From the NCBI RefSeq assembly GCF_016097555.1, contig NC_054702.1, positions 88,642,602 to 88,706,601 of the forward strand: a DNA stretch of 64,000 nt. The letters are read 5' to 3'. Both the position numbers and the translations under genes were made by a program. Shown piece after piece: positions 35,201 to 44,136 of this stretch (positions are counted from its first letter, which is position 1; every line of letters begins with the position of its first letter). The notes under the pieces are model-generated. The model saw nothing but the letters and a program-made list of their open reading frames with translations, was not told where the DNA came from and did no database searches. This DNA comes from Gigantopelta aegis. Taxonomy: Eukaryota > Mollusca > Gastropoda > Neomphalida > Peltospiridae.

Positions 35201-38200
35201 CTCCGTCTGACTGTCGACAGGGTTTTTTCGTGACTCGTATGACGGCCATTCTGCAGAAGGTCACGGTTGTTCGCGTTTAGTCTCTACATGTCCGAGCCTG
35301 TCCTAGCAGTACTGGAAGATTGACCCACTCTAAGAAGAAATAGGAAGCGGGGTCGGCCCCTACTACTCTTTTTCTAGACTTTACCTTGCTTTATAGTGAT
35401 ACCATCTCGTATCCTCCGGAGTCGGGCCCGTCCGCACCACTATACCAACCCATGACGACTGGACTATACCCTAGTCTGATACTCTCTCTCGTTCAGACAG
35501 ATCCGGCTTCTCAAGATCTCTATTTCAGCACAGCAGTACACCTTCAACGTCTATCGACTGTCAATCTTGGGGTTTTCTTGACGGGATGCAACCTATCTCG
35601 TCCCTTTAAGCTGTGCACCCAAACGGCCTTAACAAGGCCACTCACGTGGACATATCGATCGGACTTTAAACTTTTAGATCTGCGTTCAAAATTTTATGTC
35701 GAAATTACTTCTTTTTTTTTTCAATATATAAATATTAATCCTCTCTTAGTCCAATTTCCTCTCTTCTTCTTCTCTTACTCGAGGTCACTCTTTTTTATTT
35801 TTGGATGGGCATGTTCGATCCCCCCCCCCCCCCCCCCCCCCCTAGTGGTATATGGACACGTTAAATTAGTGGTATATCATCGTTAAATTAGTCATCATCA
35901 TCATCATCATCATCATCAATAGTTTGACACCGTCACGCCAGTGTTCTAGTAGACTAGTATTGTGTTAAAAAATAAAAATATGGCCTAAAACATTTAGCCT
36001 GACAGCTGAAACTAATAAAGATCATTAAAAAGTTATGCCTTCTATTTTCATTAAAAAAAACCCAACCCATAAATAATATCAATTATATTGCAATACATAT
36101 TGCAATACAGTTTCTTATATCGCAATACGGTTTTGACAGTATCGTTGCACCCCTAGACACAGCATTAAAAAATGTCGCTCTAGGGGGGACCCAGTTTGCT
36201 TTAGGTGTGGGGACAAGCACCCAAAATAGGGGACGGACAACCCATGTAAAAACACACTTAAATGTGCCAACTGTAAGGGTCAGCACTATACACATAGTCA
36301 GGAGTGCCACCACCATCAGGAAGCCATACGGGTACTTAACTCTAAGCCAAGGGAGGAGTCCGTCCACCTGCCAAGGGGGGCTATACAGCAGAACAGCTTC
36401 TGCGTGTTTTAACTGGGCTGTTTCTGGATGGTTCCCTGGGGGCTCTATCAAGGGGAACATAGATGAGGTAATTGTTAAATCGGCTGTTAAATCGGCTACC
36501 CACGCAGCCTGCTCAGCCTTTGCACATCATCTCGGGATTACGATTAAAGATCCTAAAGTCCTATCAAATAGCTTTAATTGGTACGCACCGAGAATGACCA
36601 AACCAACTCTTGTCTCCACACCTAGTCATCACAATGTAGACTAGAATAATTAATTTAATAGAGTTAATAAACAGTATTGCTACAAACTAATTATGGGAGA
36701 CAAGAGAACTAAAGTAACACCTAACTATTTATCCAAACTTAATAATAACAGTAATAACAACAATAGTGTAAATAACAGTAATAACAATAACAATAACAGC
36801 ACTAATAAACAAACTAAAACTAAACTAGATAAATATAAAGGTTTCGCCATTCTCCAGTGGAATGCTAAAGGTATTAAATCACAGAACCATGGAGACGAAT
36901 TAAAAAATTATGTTAAAAATGCTAAACCGGCCCTAGATGTCATCTGCATACAAGAAACCTGGCTAACTACTGGTAATCAAGATAAAGTTAAAAAAAAAAA
37001 ATATTTTATTAATTTTAATATTCCAGGGTACTTCGGTTTTTTTTATAATAATAATTTTTCTACTAGAGGAGGCATAGCTACCTTCGTCAGGAATGACCTG
37101 TCCTACTCCCGCATCCCGCTCAAAGAGACCAGTAATAATAGTGAGGTCTTGGGCATTAGTGTATGGCGGAGTCGAGAATGTAGATATTTACAATTTTTAT
37201 GTCCACCCAGGCAGTCATCATAATAAACTTACTATTAATAACTACTTGGATTCTATTTCTAAAACACAAATTAACAATTTAATTATTTTAGGAGATTTTA
37301 ATTGTCGTAATTCTTTATGGGGAGCAACCACTAATGATAAACAAGGGCTTATTGTGGAACAATTTATGGAAACTGTTAAAACTGTCTGTTTAAATGATGG
37401 GTCACCCACCTTTTATTCTGACTCCTACCATTCCTGGACCTGGCTAGATCTCACTATGGTCTCAGAGGGGATGGCGTCTAAATGTGAGTGGCAGGTCATT
37501 AATGATTTCAATAGCGACCACCTACCTATCATTACACATTATAATTTAAATGGGACATGGAGGGAAATACCTAAAGTTAAAGAAAAGTGGAATTTTAATA
37601 AAGCAGACTGGCCAGGTTTCTACCAATTGTGTTTGAATCTTAAGCCGGAAAATATTAGAAATAATGACATAGATATTTTTAATAAGAATCTGATAGATAA
37701 TATTATAATAATAGCAAATAAAACTATCCCAATATCAAATGCTAAAGTTAAATATAACTCAGTACCCTGGTGGAATGATAATCTCGCTAAAATTATTAAA
37801 TACAGAAATAAAATGCGTAAAAACTACCAGAAAGACAAAACTCAAGATAACTTAGGTAAATTTAAAGAAAGGGAATTTAAAGTTACTCAAGAATTGTTTA
37901 AACTTAAAAAAGAATCATGGAGTAAATTTTGCTCATCATTAAATAGTAAATCTAAGGTTACAGAAGTTTGGTCAAAAATAAAACGCATCCAGGGAAAACC
38001 AGTTCCAAAATCATCTTTATTAAAAGCTAATAAACTTTATACTACTAATCAACAAAAAGCTATAGTATTCGGACAAACTTTCCAAAAAAATTCAAGTAAT
38101 GGTAATTTCCCATTAAAGTTCTCTAACAAAAAAGAAATGATAGAAAAAACCCACAAAATACCCCTGGATGCAAAATTTCCCAGTTATACTATAGATTATA

Positions 38201-41200
38201 ATATTCCTTTTACCCTCCAGGAAATGACTGAGGCTTTTGCTCACAGGAAGGGTACCACCCTTGGTCCGGATAAATTTAACTATCTTTTTCCAAAACATGC
38301 CTGAAGCTACCCTCAGACTTTTCCCGGAATTTTATAATAAAGCTTGGAAGCAAGGTTATCTCCCCCTTGCATGGAAGCATGCTGAGGTTGTTAGCCTCCC
38401 CAAGAAAAGGAAAGATTTAACTAACCCTACTAATTACCGTCCCATCTCTCTAACATCCAGTGTCTGCAAAACCATGGAGGCCATGGTTAATTCCAGACTC
38501 AGCTATTATCTAGAAAGTAACCACCTTTTGACCATATACCAGAGTGGCTTTAGAAAAAACCACTCTACTTTCAACCACCTTTTTTGATTACAATCTGAAA
38601 TTGCAAATGCTTTTAGTCATGGTGACAAAGTGGTCGGAATATTTGTTTATCTGGAAAAGGCCTATGATATGGTTTGGCGACACAGGCTACTAATCAAGGT
38701 GTATAACATGGGCATTAGAGGGCCCATGTTTGCATTTATTGAACGTTTTATCAATAATAGATCTTTCACTGTTAATGTTACAGAAACCTTTTCTGATATT
38801 CTTAATCTTGAGAATGGCATACCCCAGGGATCTGTAATAGCCCCAACACTTTTCAGTATTTTTATTAATGACTTAGCTGATGCCCTAACTAACTCGTCTA
38901 GAAAGGACACCAAGCTGAGTATTGGTTTATTTGCTGACGATACAGCTTTTTGGCGATCTGGAAAGTGTATTGAAAAGATTAAAATAGATATTCAAAAAGA
39001 TATAGATAAACTACAAAATTGGGCTGAAACCTGGGGGGTCACCATCTCAAGATCTAAGACTTCTGCTATTCTTTTTACAACTAATCGTCACAGACGGTAT
39101 AAACTTAACCTTACACTAGATAATCACCCCATAGCTCAAGTAAAGTCAGTTAAATTTTTGGGAGTTATTTTTGACCCAGCTTTAACCTTTAAGGAACACA
39201 TAACAGAAGTAGTTAAAAACTGTAATAATTATATTAATTTACTTAGAGTTATATCTGCAACAACTTGGGGGGCTGACAGACACACTCTGCTAATGATATT
39301 CGAAGCTTTTATCGTCTCCAGGTTACAGTATGGGGCTCAAGCCTTCTGCTGTGCCTCTGCAACCCAATTAGATAAGCTAGAATCAATTTATAACAAAGGG
39401 CTTAGAACAATAACTAAAATTGCCCTGGGTACACCAAATGACAGCCTGCGTGTGGAACTTAATATTCTCCCCCTCAATGTTAGGCGGACCCAGCTTTGTC
39501 TTAAACATTGGTTTAAAGCTAAAAATCTAGTACCACTAAATCCGGTAGCAACTATGAAACCTAATAATGATGAATATCTACATATTGACATTAATTCCGC
39601 AGTTAACCTTAACAATAGAATGGCATCCAACTTAGAACTCTTGGATTTTAATCTGGATAAATATCTTCCCCCCTTGGTGCCACCCTGGCTAATTAAACCA
39701 CCGAATGTCCCTTTGCTTTTAAGAAAGGAAATTTTAAAAACAGAATTTGAACCATTTAAAAATATAAATGCAGCAGCTTTAAATGATCATTATTCTGATC
39801 ATATTCATATATATACAGATGGCTCCAAGGACCCTCTTTCTGGTAAAGCAGGCATGGCCTTTTGTGCCATGCCTAGCTTTCCTAACATATCTAGCTCCCA
39901 CCAGGCCAGAGTGACAGACCACGTTTCTGTATTTACTACAGAATTGGTGGCCATTTACTCTGCGCTCAAGTGGATTCTTACTAATGCTATCAATTACCCG
40001 GCTCCCCAAAAATTCCTTATCCTATCCGACTCTTTGAGCTCACTTCAGGCTCTCCAGAATCTTAAATTCAAGAGTTCTTATTTAATTAAACAAATTATAA
40101 ACATGATTAATTATAATAATAGTAAAGGGCTATTTATAACTCTGGAATGGGTCTCTGGCAACGAAAACGCTGATTTATTAGCTAAAAAAGCCCTATTAAT
40201 GGATAAAATTTAAATTAACATTAACATTAATTTTAATGAAGTCATGGCCATAGCGCATAAAAACGTTTTGAAATTTTGGCAAACCGAATGGAACACAAAA
40301 AAAAGACTATGGCATTATCTAATCAAACCTAAAATTAATTCGAAAAGACCTACTAATGCTAAAGCTGAAAAAATTATCACTAAATTGCGCCTTGGTGTTG
40401 TTTTTGGTCTGAACGATACCCAATTTAAAATTTAAAAAAGTAACACATCGCTCTGTGAAGAGTTGGCTAATGCCGTTTTGGATGACTTTGGATTTCATTA
40501 CGTCATTAAACCAAAATAATTACACATTATTCATTCCATTTTGAATTTGAAGGATACATTTGGGGTGTTATCGACAGGATACGGCAAACGTATGTGCTAC
40601 ATACTGCCTCCTCTTATGAGACGGCCCCTGTAACTGCTGCACAAGGCGGAATCGCCCAGTGCGCGATCACGTGGTCTACGTCTCGAAATAGATCGCCGAG
40701 CTTTGCAATTGTTGCGACGGAGTGTCACGAAGCGTAGCTGAATGTGGGTGCTGTCGGGTTTCTTTCTGTAGTAGGTGTATTAGTGATTAATATGTGGATT
40801 TTTTGGTATCACTTAACTCGAAAATGATTGATGTAACGGTATTTGACGTCAAACATAGGATTGTTGTCGTATTAGAGCGTGACTCGTTGCCTACCGTTTG
40901 GTAGTCAGGAATTGCCAAAAAAAGACATAGGTTTGTCTCTGACTGTAATGAGAGCGTGTTTATGTCCAAATGTCCGTCTAGCTCTCTTACAGTCAGAGTA
41001 CTCGGGCTACTCTTCATACTGAGTGTCGACTATCGATCTGCTCCACTTCTAACACACACTGTGTATTCTTTCTTCTGTCTTAATTGACGACGGCCGCTCA
41101 CGGGCGTTTCCGAGGAGTCATTCGGTGATATCCGGAGAGCCGGGTCTTGCCGGGTGTTGCCTTGGGACGTCGCCATGTGCGGCCTTTCTTATTAATTTCT

Positions 41201-43602
41201 TCCATCTAAAGTCACTGTATTTTTTCTTTTTATCTTTCTGTTTCTGTCAGTACGCCTATCCTTTTCTGTTCTTTTTACTTAAATGACTATCTATTGGGTG
41301 TTGGGGCTATTGGCGAATGGGGATCGACTTCTAACCAATCGGAACTCGGTCTCCAAATAATTGTCTCCTATTCGGTCCGTGCTTTTAGCCGGCCAAAACT
41401 TACTTTCTGAACCTAGTGTGAGAGCGTCTGCATGAATGTTTGTTTTTTCGCCGTGGCTTGGCGGCGCATACACCTGGCAGTGTCTGTGCCGCCCGCCACA
41501 GGCGGAATATATGGCTGGAGTGTGAATGTGTTTTAGCTTTTAATTATATATGGTATATTGATTATATTTTTTATTAATTGTTATAATAAATGTATTAAAT
41601 AGTAGTTAAACCTTCCTCTTAGCATTTTAAATTAGTATTATTTTAATTTACATGCTCTTTTTTTTTAATTAAACAGGTTTTAAACGGTATTAACTTGATC
41701 GGTCACTATTGTATATATACAAACAAAAAAACCTTGACCGGTACTCGGTGCCACCCACTTAACGATTGAGTGGTTTCTTGAGTGACACCGAGGGTTATAT
41801 AGCAATGACGTTTGTCATCCGTATAAGTGACGCACCCCTTCGGGTGTAGAGCTCACGAATGCTTGAGGAGAACAGCGAGGACACCTCACAAATATCGGAA
41901 CAACCTCTACATCAATACTCCAACAACAACGCGGCGGCTCGCGGGCCTTACATTATCATCATCACAGATCATTCATATCATCTTTAACTACGGCCCACTT
42001 GTGTTGCATGGATAACCTGGGGGGGGGGCGGGATGGGGGGGCGGGATGGGGGCGGGATGGGGGGGGACGCCGTGGTAGGGTGCGTTAGGGCGTTGGCGGT
42101 TTGGGCCGGTAGGGATGCCTGTTAGGAGGCCTCCCCCCCCCCCCGGAAGCCCCCCCCCCGTGGAAATCCGGACTGACCGCATGGGCCACCCGCCTGTTAG
42201 AACGCCGGACTGACGGTGGCGCGGGGTTCCCCCCTTTGCGAATCCTTTATCCTCCAGGGCTAATTTGATAATTAATAAATTAAAATAATATTAAATTAAT
42301 TGTATAACTTATTCTTTTTGAACTGCCCGATCGGATTTTTTTTTAGTATGCACCTACTAATTATATAGTAAAAGAATAGAACGATTTAGGTTTTTGGTGC
42401 CACTATTAATTATATATAACATAAGATATAAGGTAATGGTAGGCCCCAAATTGTTTTACTTCCCTTTTTTTTAAGTGGTCATACCACACATTTAAAATTA
42501 TCCCCTACATTTTATTTCCTTAGAAAAGTATACACTGTGTTAGTACTTTACGAGACATTAATTCAGATCAATACAAATAGGATTATTCGACTCTATAAAT
42601 TCAGTGCTACATACATAATTGAAACATTATGGCGAAAAGTGTATAATAGTTTTATATTTAGCTAAACTAAGTCAGTTGATAAGTCGTTTAAGTTAACAAT
42701 GTTATGTAAGAAGGTGCAAAAGCTTAGGTCTCACTACACAGTTGACTTCCGGGTGAGAGTTCACTGATCACGGTCCACTATAGTTCCTAATTGTGACACG
42801 TTATGGTTCACATATTAATTTTCAGGAAATGGTGAAGCGGCGAATGGTTAAAACAGTATGTGTGTTTAATGGTAAGCCTTCTGGCTGTATTTTGCCCATG
42901 TTATTTTGTAATATTGTGCATTGACCTTTTCGGACATGGGTGTTATAGCGCAAGAGACAGCCGGAGTGAATCGGTTAATGAACCACCTGTTCGGACCGGT
43001 ACTACAGCCAGATGCGGTTATGTAGCAAAAAACTGAGATGGACATGTTCTCAGTTTTGGAGCGAAAATAAATGCTTATATAATATATGTTCGCAATGGTT
43101 TATGTTGTTAGTGCCAACGAGAACCCGTTCTATTGGCAATCTTCATTTGAAACTGGGCAATTTAACATGGGTTTCAATGGCATACGACATCTGTGTAGTG
43201 AGACCGTAGTCGAATCCCAAGTAAAATGAGTATCATGTTCCGGCCTTCACGTAGGCCTATAAACCGTACTTAATTAAAAAATAATAATTGCAAATTGTCT
43301 TGAATATCTGTATTGAAGCAATGCCTCTTCTCTACCTCGTAAAATTAGTTTTTCTATTAATAGCCTTATATCCCCACCACCGGTCTCGTGTTTATTCTGA
43401 TCCTACATGTTACATATGTTTCGTGTGTTACCTACCTTTCTTTAAGCTTCCCTTGATCTGCTATTTCCACGGAGGTCAGTGGTTGTTCTGCAGAGAACAA
43501 GATGTCAAGAATCCCCACATCCTTCGCCAGTTGTATCACCATCTGAACGCAAGCCGCAGAGAAATAGTCTGACACTTTCTTCTGGTACGCTACTCTATCC
43601 AT
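22185..43602 (-). CDS. SAM-dependent methyltransferase, Rv2258c-like, four coding exons
   Basis: Four minus-strand exons, 43602-43436, 26541-26348, 25845-25729 and 22747-22185, join in phase at GT/AG borders into 1041 nt, i.e. 346 residues plus stop, close to the usual length of about 350 for this family. Residues 1 to about 100 form the N-terminal winged-helix/dimerisation part, starting MDRVAYQKKVSDYFSA. Residues 163-173 read IHVAEFGCAQG, the SAM-binding motif I. LGSDIS follows as the acidic ribose-binding strand, then FDWIFLRDALHDL as the motif after the fourth strand. The family transfers a methyl group from SAM to an unknown, probably small-molecule, acceptor; no signal peptide or membrane segment is visible, so a cytosolic enzyme is inferred. 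The ATG sits directly after an acceptor-like TTTCAG, so a non-coding first exon upstream is likely. Intron 1 (16.9 kb) carries a LINE with nested elements, and intron 3 a 2.1-kb DNA element. No coding damage was seen. The family and gene model are secure; the substrate is unknown. Confidence 0.88.
23034..25104. mobile_element. 2.1-kb DNA element with about 190-bp inverted ends
   Basis: The left end, TAGTCCAGGAACATTAGG and on through CATATCAAAAGTCTCCAAGT and CCGAGGTGTGCTAACTTTAC, is repeated inverted at 24910-25104. The outermost GTCCAGGAACATTAGG/CCTAATGTTCCTGGAC is flanked by TA on both sides, consistent with a TA target duplication. No long ORF lies inside, so it is non-autonomous. It sits in intron 3 of the methyltransferase gene. 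Confidence 0.75.
25476..25620 (+). repeat. Dispersed repeat with hairpin (TAGTCCCCT...AGGGGACTA)
   Basis: A short inverted repeat (AGTCCCCTACC and GGAGGGGACT) is followed by GTCTGTCTG units. This looks like the start of a common dispersed repeat in intron 3. Confidence 0.5.
25729..25845 (-). CDS. Methyltransferase exon 3
   Basis: This 117-nt exon lies between acceptor ATTTCAG and donor GTATTT. It encodes IRIDAAAFEAMEERRTASQD and following up to DVKNLL, the linker just before the Rossmann fold. It is flanked on the left by a repeat-rich intron that contains a 2.1-kb inverted-repeat element. Confidence 0.82.
   Translation of the reverse strand, partial: EYELMLLPLKRWKREGRHHKILSLTMTSYPVYRTLRIC
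26348..26541 (-). CDS. Methyltransferase exon 2
   Basis: This 194-nt exon has acceptor CTTTTAG and donor GTATTC. It encodes YVREILAALAASEVIQVD and following, the recognition helix and wing of the N-terminal domain, then a helical linker ending GPDG. The open frame continues past the donor as intron read-through, but the phase and sense of the next exon (IRIDAAAFEAM) support the break chosen here. Confidence 0.85.
27229..27366 (+). repeat. 138-bp direct repeat, left copy
   Basis: Nearly identical (three mismatches) to 42522-42659. It ends exactly where the LINE 5' unit begins, so it behaves like a target-site duplication, though far longer than usual. Confidence 0.8.
27367..27610 (+). repeat. 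LINE 5' unit, first copy
   Basis: CACACCCATTTCTCTGCATT through GATAACTCTAGTCTGAGGCC. Compared with the second copy (31839-32012) it has 73 extra bp and two single-base differences. The head-to-tail arrangement resembles the tandem promoter monomers of some LINEs. Confidence 0.65.
28342..30285 (+). CDS. Mutator-like (MULE-type) transposase, one in-frame TAG
   Basis: The frame opens at the ATG at 28342 (CATCCATGG context) and stays in one frame to the TGA ending at 30285, 647 codons, apart from a TAG at 28555-28557. The stretch after it alone is 559 residues from the ATG at 28606. The N-terminus has FKKGHAPWNKG, a motif common at the start of these proteins. The DDE/D core shows IAMDGRYNS (first Asp), YITTDGDSRSS (second Asp) and TDTQKCEAANRS (Glu), with CYSGDCSKC as a Cys-rich insert and ADPTHLGQSQFRK between. 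It would cut and rejoin transposon ends in the nucleus. A donor-like GTGCGT at 28550 overlaps the TAG region, so an intron is possible instead of a true stop. Its 3' end faces the His-Me ORF across 290 bp. The family call is good; activity is doubtful. Confidence 0.75.
30575..30961 (-). CDS. His-Me finger (HNH-like) endonuclease, zinc-loop type
   Basis: An intact 128-residue frame, MKMEAFFQKYQ to LKMHDI. Motifs fit the zinc-binding His-Me finger (homing-endonuclease-like) family: Cys18 and Cys26, CIMWNGP, NGYGAIKF, AHRLSFMVFN (His57), DISHLCHNRLC (His77, Cys79, His80, Cys84), His89, Asn98 and Cys104/110/119. This family nicks or cuts DNA with one metal ion held by a beta-beta-alpha fold. It is encoded opposite to and convergent with the transposase inside the same insertion, which suggests one transposon with two proteins. 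The cellular target is unknown. No break is seen, so it may be expressed or only recently silent. Confidence 0.75.
   Translation of the reverse strand: MKMEAFFQKYQRVIFSKCDPGPNGECIMWNGPPRPNGYGAIKFKSPITGQYRTVNAHRLSFMVFNKEMDLDGSDISHLCHNRLCMFKDHLSAEPHAINSSRIQCVNRDVCQGHGQYPPCLLHLKMHDI
30986..31610 (+). repeat. Two tandem copies of a 0.3-kb subterminal repeat
   Basis: 30986-31325 and 31326-31610 both read GAAAAGAATGACCTATGACC, TGTGAAATTACAAATTT, GTACATTTTGAGTGCTGTAA and CACCCTGTGTCAAACATC, with roughly 5-8% differences. Repeated subterminal blocks are typical of binding regions in Mutator-like elements. Confidence 0.75.
31839..32012 (+). repeat. LINE 5' unit, second copy
   Basis: Same sequence as 27367-27610 minus 73 bp, running directly into ORF1 (AGATAATAATGATTTAAAC). 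Confidence 0.65.
32013..36644 (+). pseudogene. LINE ORF1 (zinc-knuckle gag-like protein), broken
   Basis: Coding pieces lie at about 32013-32205, 32250-32410, 32411-33085, 33350-34320 and, after the hAT-like insertion, 36160-36644. The product is Pro/Ser/Lys-rich with basic KKKKKLLPPTP and KSPPRKCKLALK patches. It ends in two Cys/His knuckles (CFRCGDKHP... and CANCKGQHYTHSQEC) followed by a helical tail (SATHAACSAFAHHLGITIK). It would package LINE RNA into a particle with ORF2. Damage seen: a length change in the poly-C/poly-Pro tract at 32201-32232, several frame changes between 32400 and 33500, a TAG within the first knuckle, and the 1.8-kb insertion. Proline codon bias and poly-C runs mark it off from host exons. 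Confidence 0.7.
34325..36156. mobile_element. hAT-like non-autonomous element inside LINE ORF1
   Basis: Ends CTAGTGCTGCAACGATA and TATCGTTGCACCCCTAG form 17-bp inverted repeats of the hAT GTGCAACGATA type, with secondary inverted sequence inside (TACCGCGATA / TATCGCAATA). LINE ORF1 coding sequence resumes just after it. An 8-bp target duplication is not clean (ATGCCAGC against GACACAGC). No transposase is seen. It holds a TACGGC repeat at 34691-34721, a C-run at 35819-35841 and a CAT repeat at 35890-35915. Confidence 0.65.
36693..40516 (+). pseudogene. LINE ORF2 (APE endonuclease, reverse transcriptase, RNase H), broken
   Basis: Domains in order. The APE endonuclease spans 36840-37550 (FAILQWNAKGIKSQ, CIQETWL, ILGDFNCRNSLWG, NSDHLPII). 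The RT spans about 38230-39130 (NYRPISLTSSVCK, GIPQGSVIAPTLFSIFINDL, GLFADDTAFW). RNase H spans about 39800-40190 (IYTDGSKDPLSGKAGMA, TTELVAIYSALKWI, LILSDSLSSLQAL, EWVSGNENADLLAKKAL). The C-terminus ends near 40516. Frame changes lie near 37150-37190, 38270-38290, 38585 and 40213-40240, and part of the terminal Cys/His region is missing at about 40436. The first catalytic Asp of RT motif A is replaced (FVYLEKAYDMVW, Tyr for Asp). The Asn-rich start is unusual. It would nick the target and copy LINE RNA in place. Confidence 0.85.
40964..41009 (+). repeat. Lone unit of the 52-bp satellite
   Basis: Reads TCCAAATGTCCGTCTAGC and CTTACAGTCAGAGTACTCGG as in the array at 9540-10163. The stretch just before it (40936-40954, CTCTGACTGTAATGAGAGC) is its inverted partner, so the pair forms a hairpin. 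Confidence 0.8.
41741..41790 (+). other. Stem-loop in LINE 3' UTR
   Basis: Outer stem CTCGGTG/CACCGAG encloses an inner stem CCACT/AGTGG around TTAACGATTG. LINE reverse transcriptases commonly recognise 3' RNA structures, so a role in priming is plausible. Confidence 0.5.
42008..42160 (+). other. G-rich quadruplex-prone tract plus C-runs
   Basis: Repeated GGGCGGGATGGGG units at 42020-42068, followed by C-runs at 42132-42160 that could pair with them. G-rich 3' UTR tracts are known in other LINEs. Confidence 0.6.
42522..42659 (+). repeat. 138-bp direct repeat, right copy
   Basis: Starts exactly where the LINE 3' end stops and matches 27229-27366 with three mismatches. Confidence 0.8.
43436..43602 (-). 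CDS. Methyltransferase exon 1
   Basis: This 167-nt exon encodes the first 55 residues and part of codon 56. It begins at an ATG that abuts an acceptor-like TTTCAG and ends at a GTAGGT donor. The peptide (VIQLAKDVGILDILFSAEQP and following) matches the helical start of the winged-helix part of the family. It joins exon 2 to give KLKERYVREIL. Confidence 0.85.
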
Positions 43603-43649
43603 CTGAAATTAATAATTTTAAATATAATAAATATATTAACATACCAAAG

Positions 43650-43770
43650 GAGTGGGTTGTAGCTCAGTGGCAAAGATTCGGTTTTATAGACCCTCTCAGA
43701 GTGTTATTTCCCGTTCCAAGGAATGATCCACGTCAAGCATATCAAAAGTCGTGGTATGTGCTATCTTGTA
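43650..43770 (+). mobile_element. Degenerate SINE, first family
   Basis: GTGGGTTGTAGCTCAGTGGC as the head and TATCAAAAGTCGTGGTATGT in the body, with the centre diverged. It lies just upstream of methyltransferase exon 1. Confidence 0.6.
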
Positions 43771-44136
43771 TGAAGGAAAGTCTTTTTAAAATATCATAGT
43801 ATTTGTTGTTAAAAAACACATACAAAAACCCCACAGAACCAAACCCTGATTTACTTCAAGTTAAAATAAAAGATCACGTGGGAAACCAGTAAAATGGTTC
43901 GCGAACGTTAGCGTTGATCGCTGTCGATGAATGTAGTCTTGATGAACTCTACCTATGTGCCAATTGGTTGTCTGGACACGCAAATTGACTGGATTCTGTG
44001 CGATCTACTGACAGAGACCTAAAAGTAGGTTAATCGACGACGACGTGGATGCATCATACTGAATCCCGTGATTCTGACATACTTATCAATTTGTAACATC
44101 ATCATATCACGCCAGGTGCAACTTTATTTCCGCATA

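Larger units (their letters stand above)
27367..42521 (+). mobile_element. Long non-LTR retrotransposon (LINE with APE, RT and RNase H; I/Nimb-like), twice interrupted
   Basis: Bounded by 138-bp direct repeats. Parts in order: a 5' unit (27367-27610), a nested transposon, a second 5' unit (31839-32012), ORF1 with zinc knuckles split by a hAT-like insertion, ORF2 (36693-40516) with endonuclease, reverse transcriptase and RNase H, and a 2-kb 3' UTR with a stem-loop and G-rich tract. The RNase H domain after the RT and a knuckle-bearing ORF1 point to the I superfamily. Without its guests it would be about 9 kb. Both ORFs are broken, so it cannot move by itself. It lies in intron 1 of the methyltransferase gene, opposite to that gene's direction. 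Confidence 0.8.
40517..42521 (+). other. LINE 3' UTR, 2 kb
   Basis: Non-coding. It contains a hairpin built on the lone 52-bp satellite unit (40936-41009), a long stem-loop at 41741-41790, a G-rich tract at 42008-42070, and ends in AT-rich sequence at the 138-bp repeat. Confidence 0.55.

Noticed and set aside
35386-35886. 166-residue frame inside the hAT-like element
   Set aside because: No transposase motif; low-complexity ends and a C-run.
41395-41435. CTGAACCTAGTGTGAGAGCG resembles a phrase in LINE ORF1 near 33490
   Set aside because: Only about 24 bases match with three changes; could be a small internal duplication, but too short to call.
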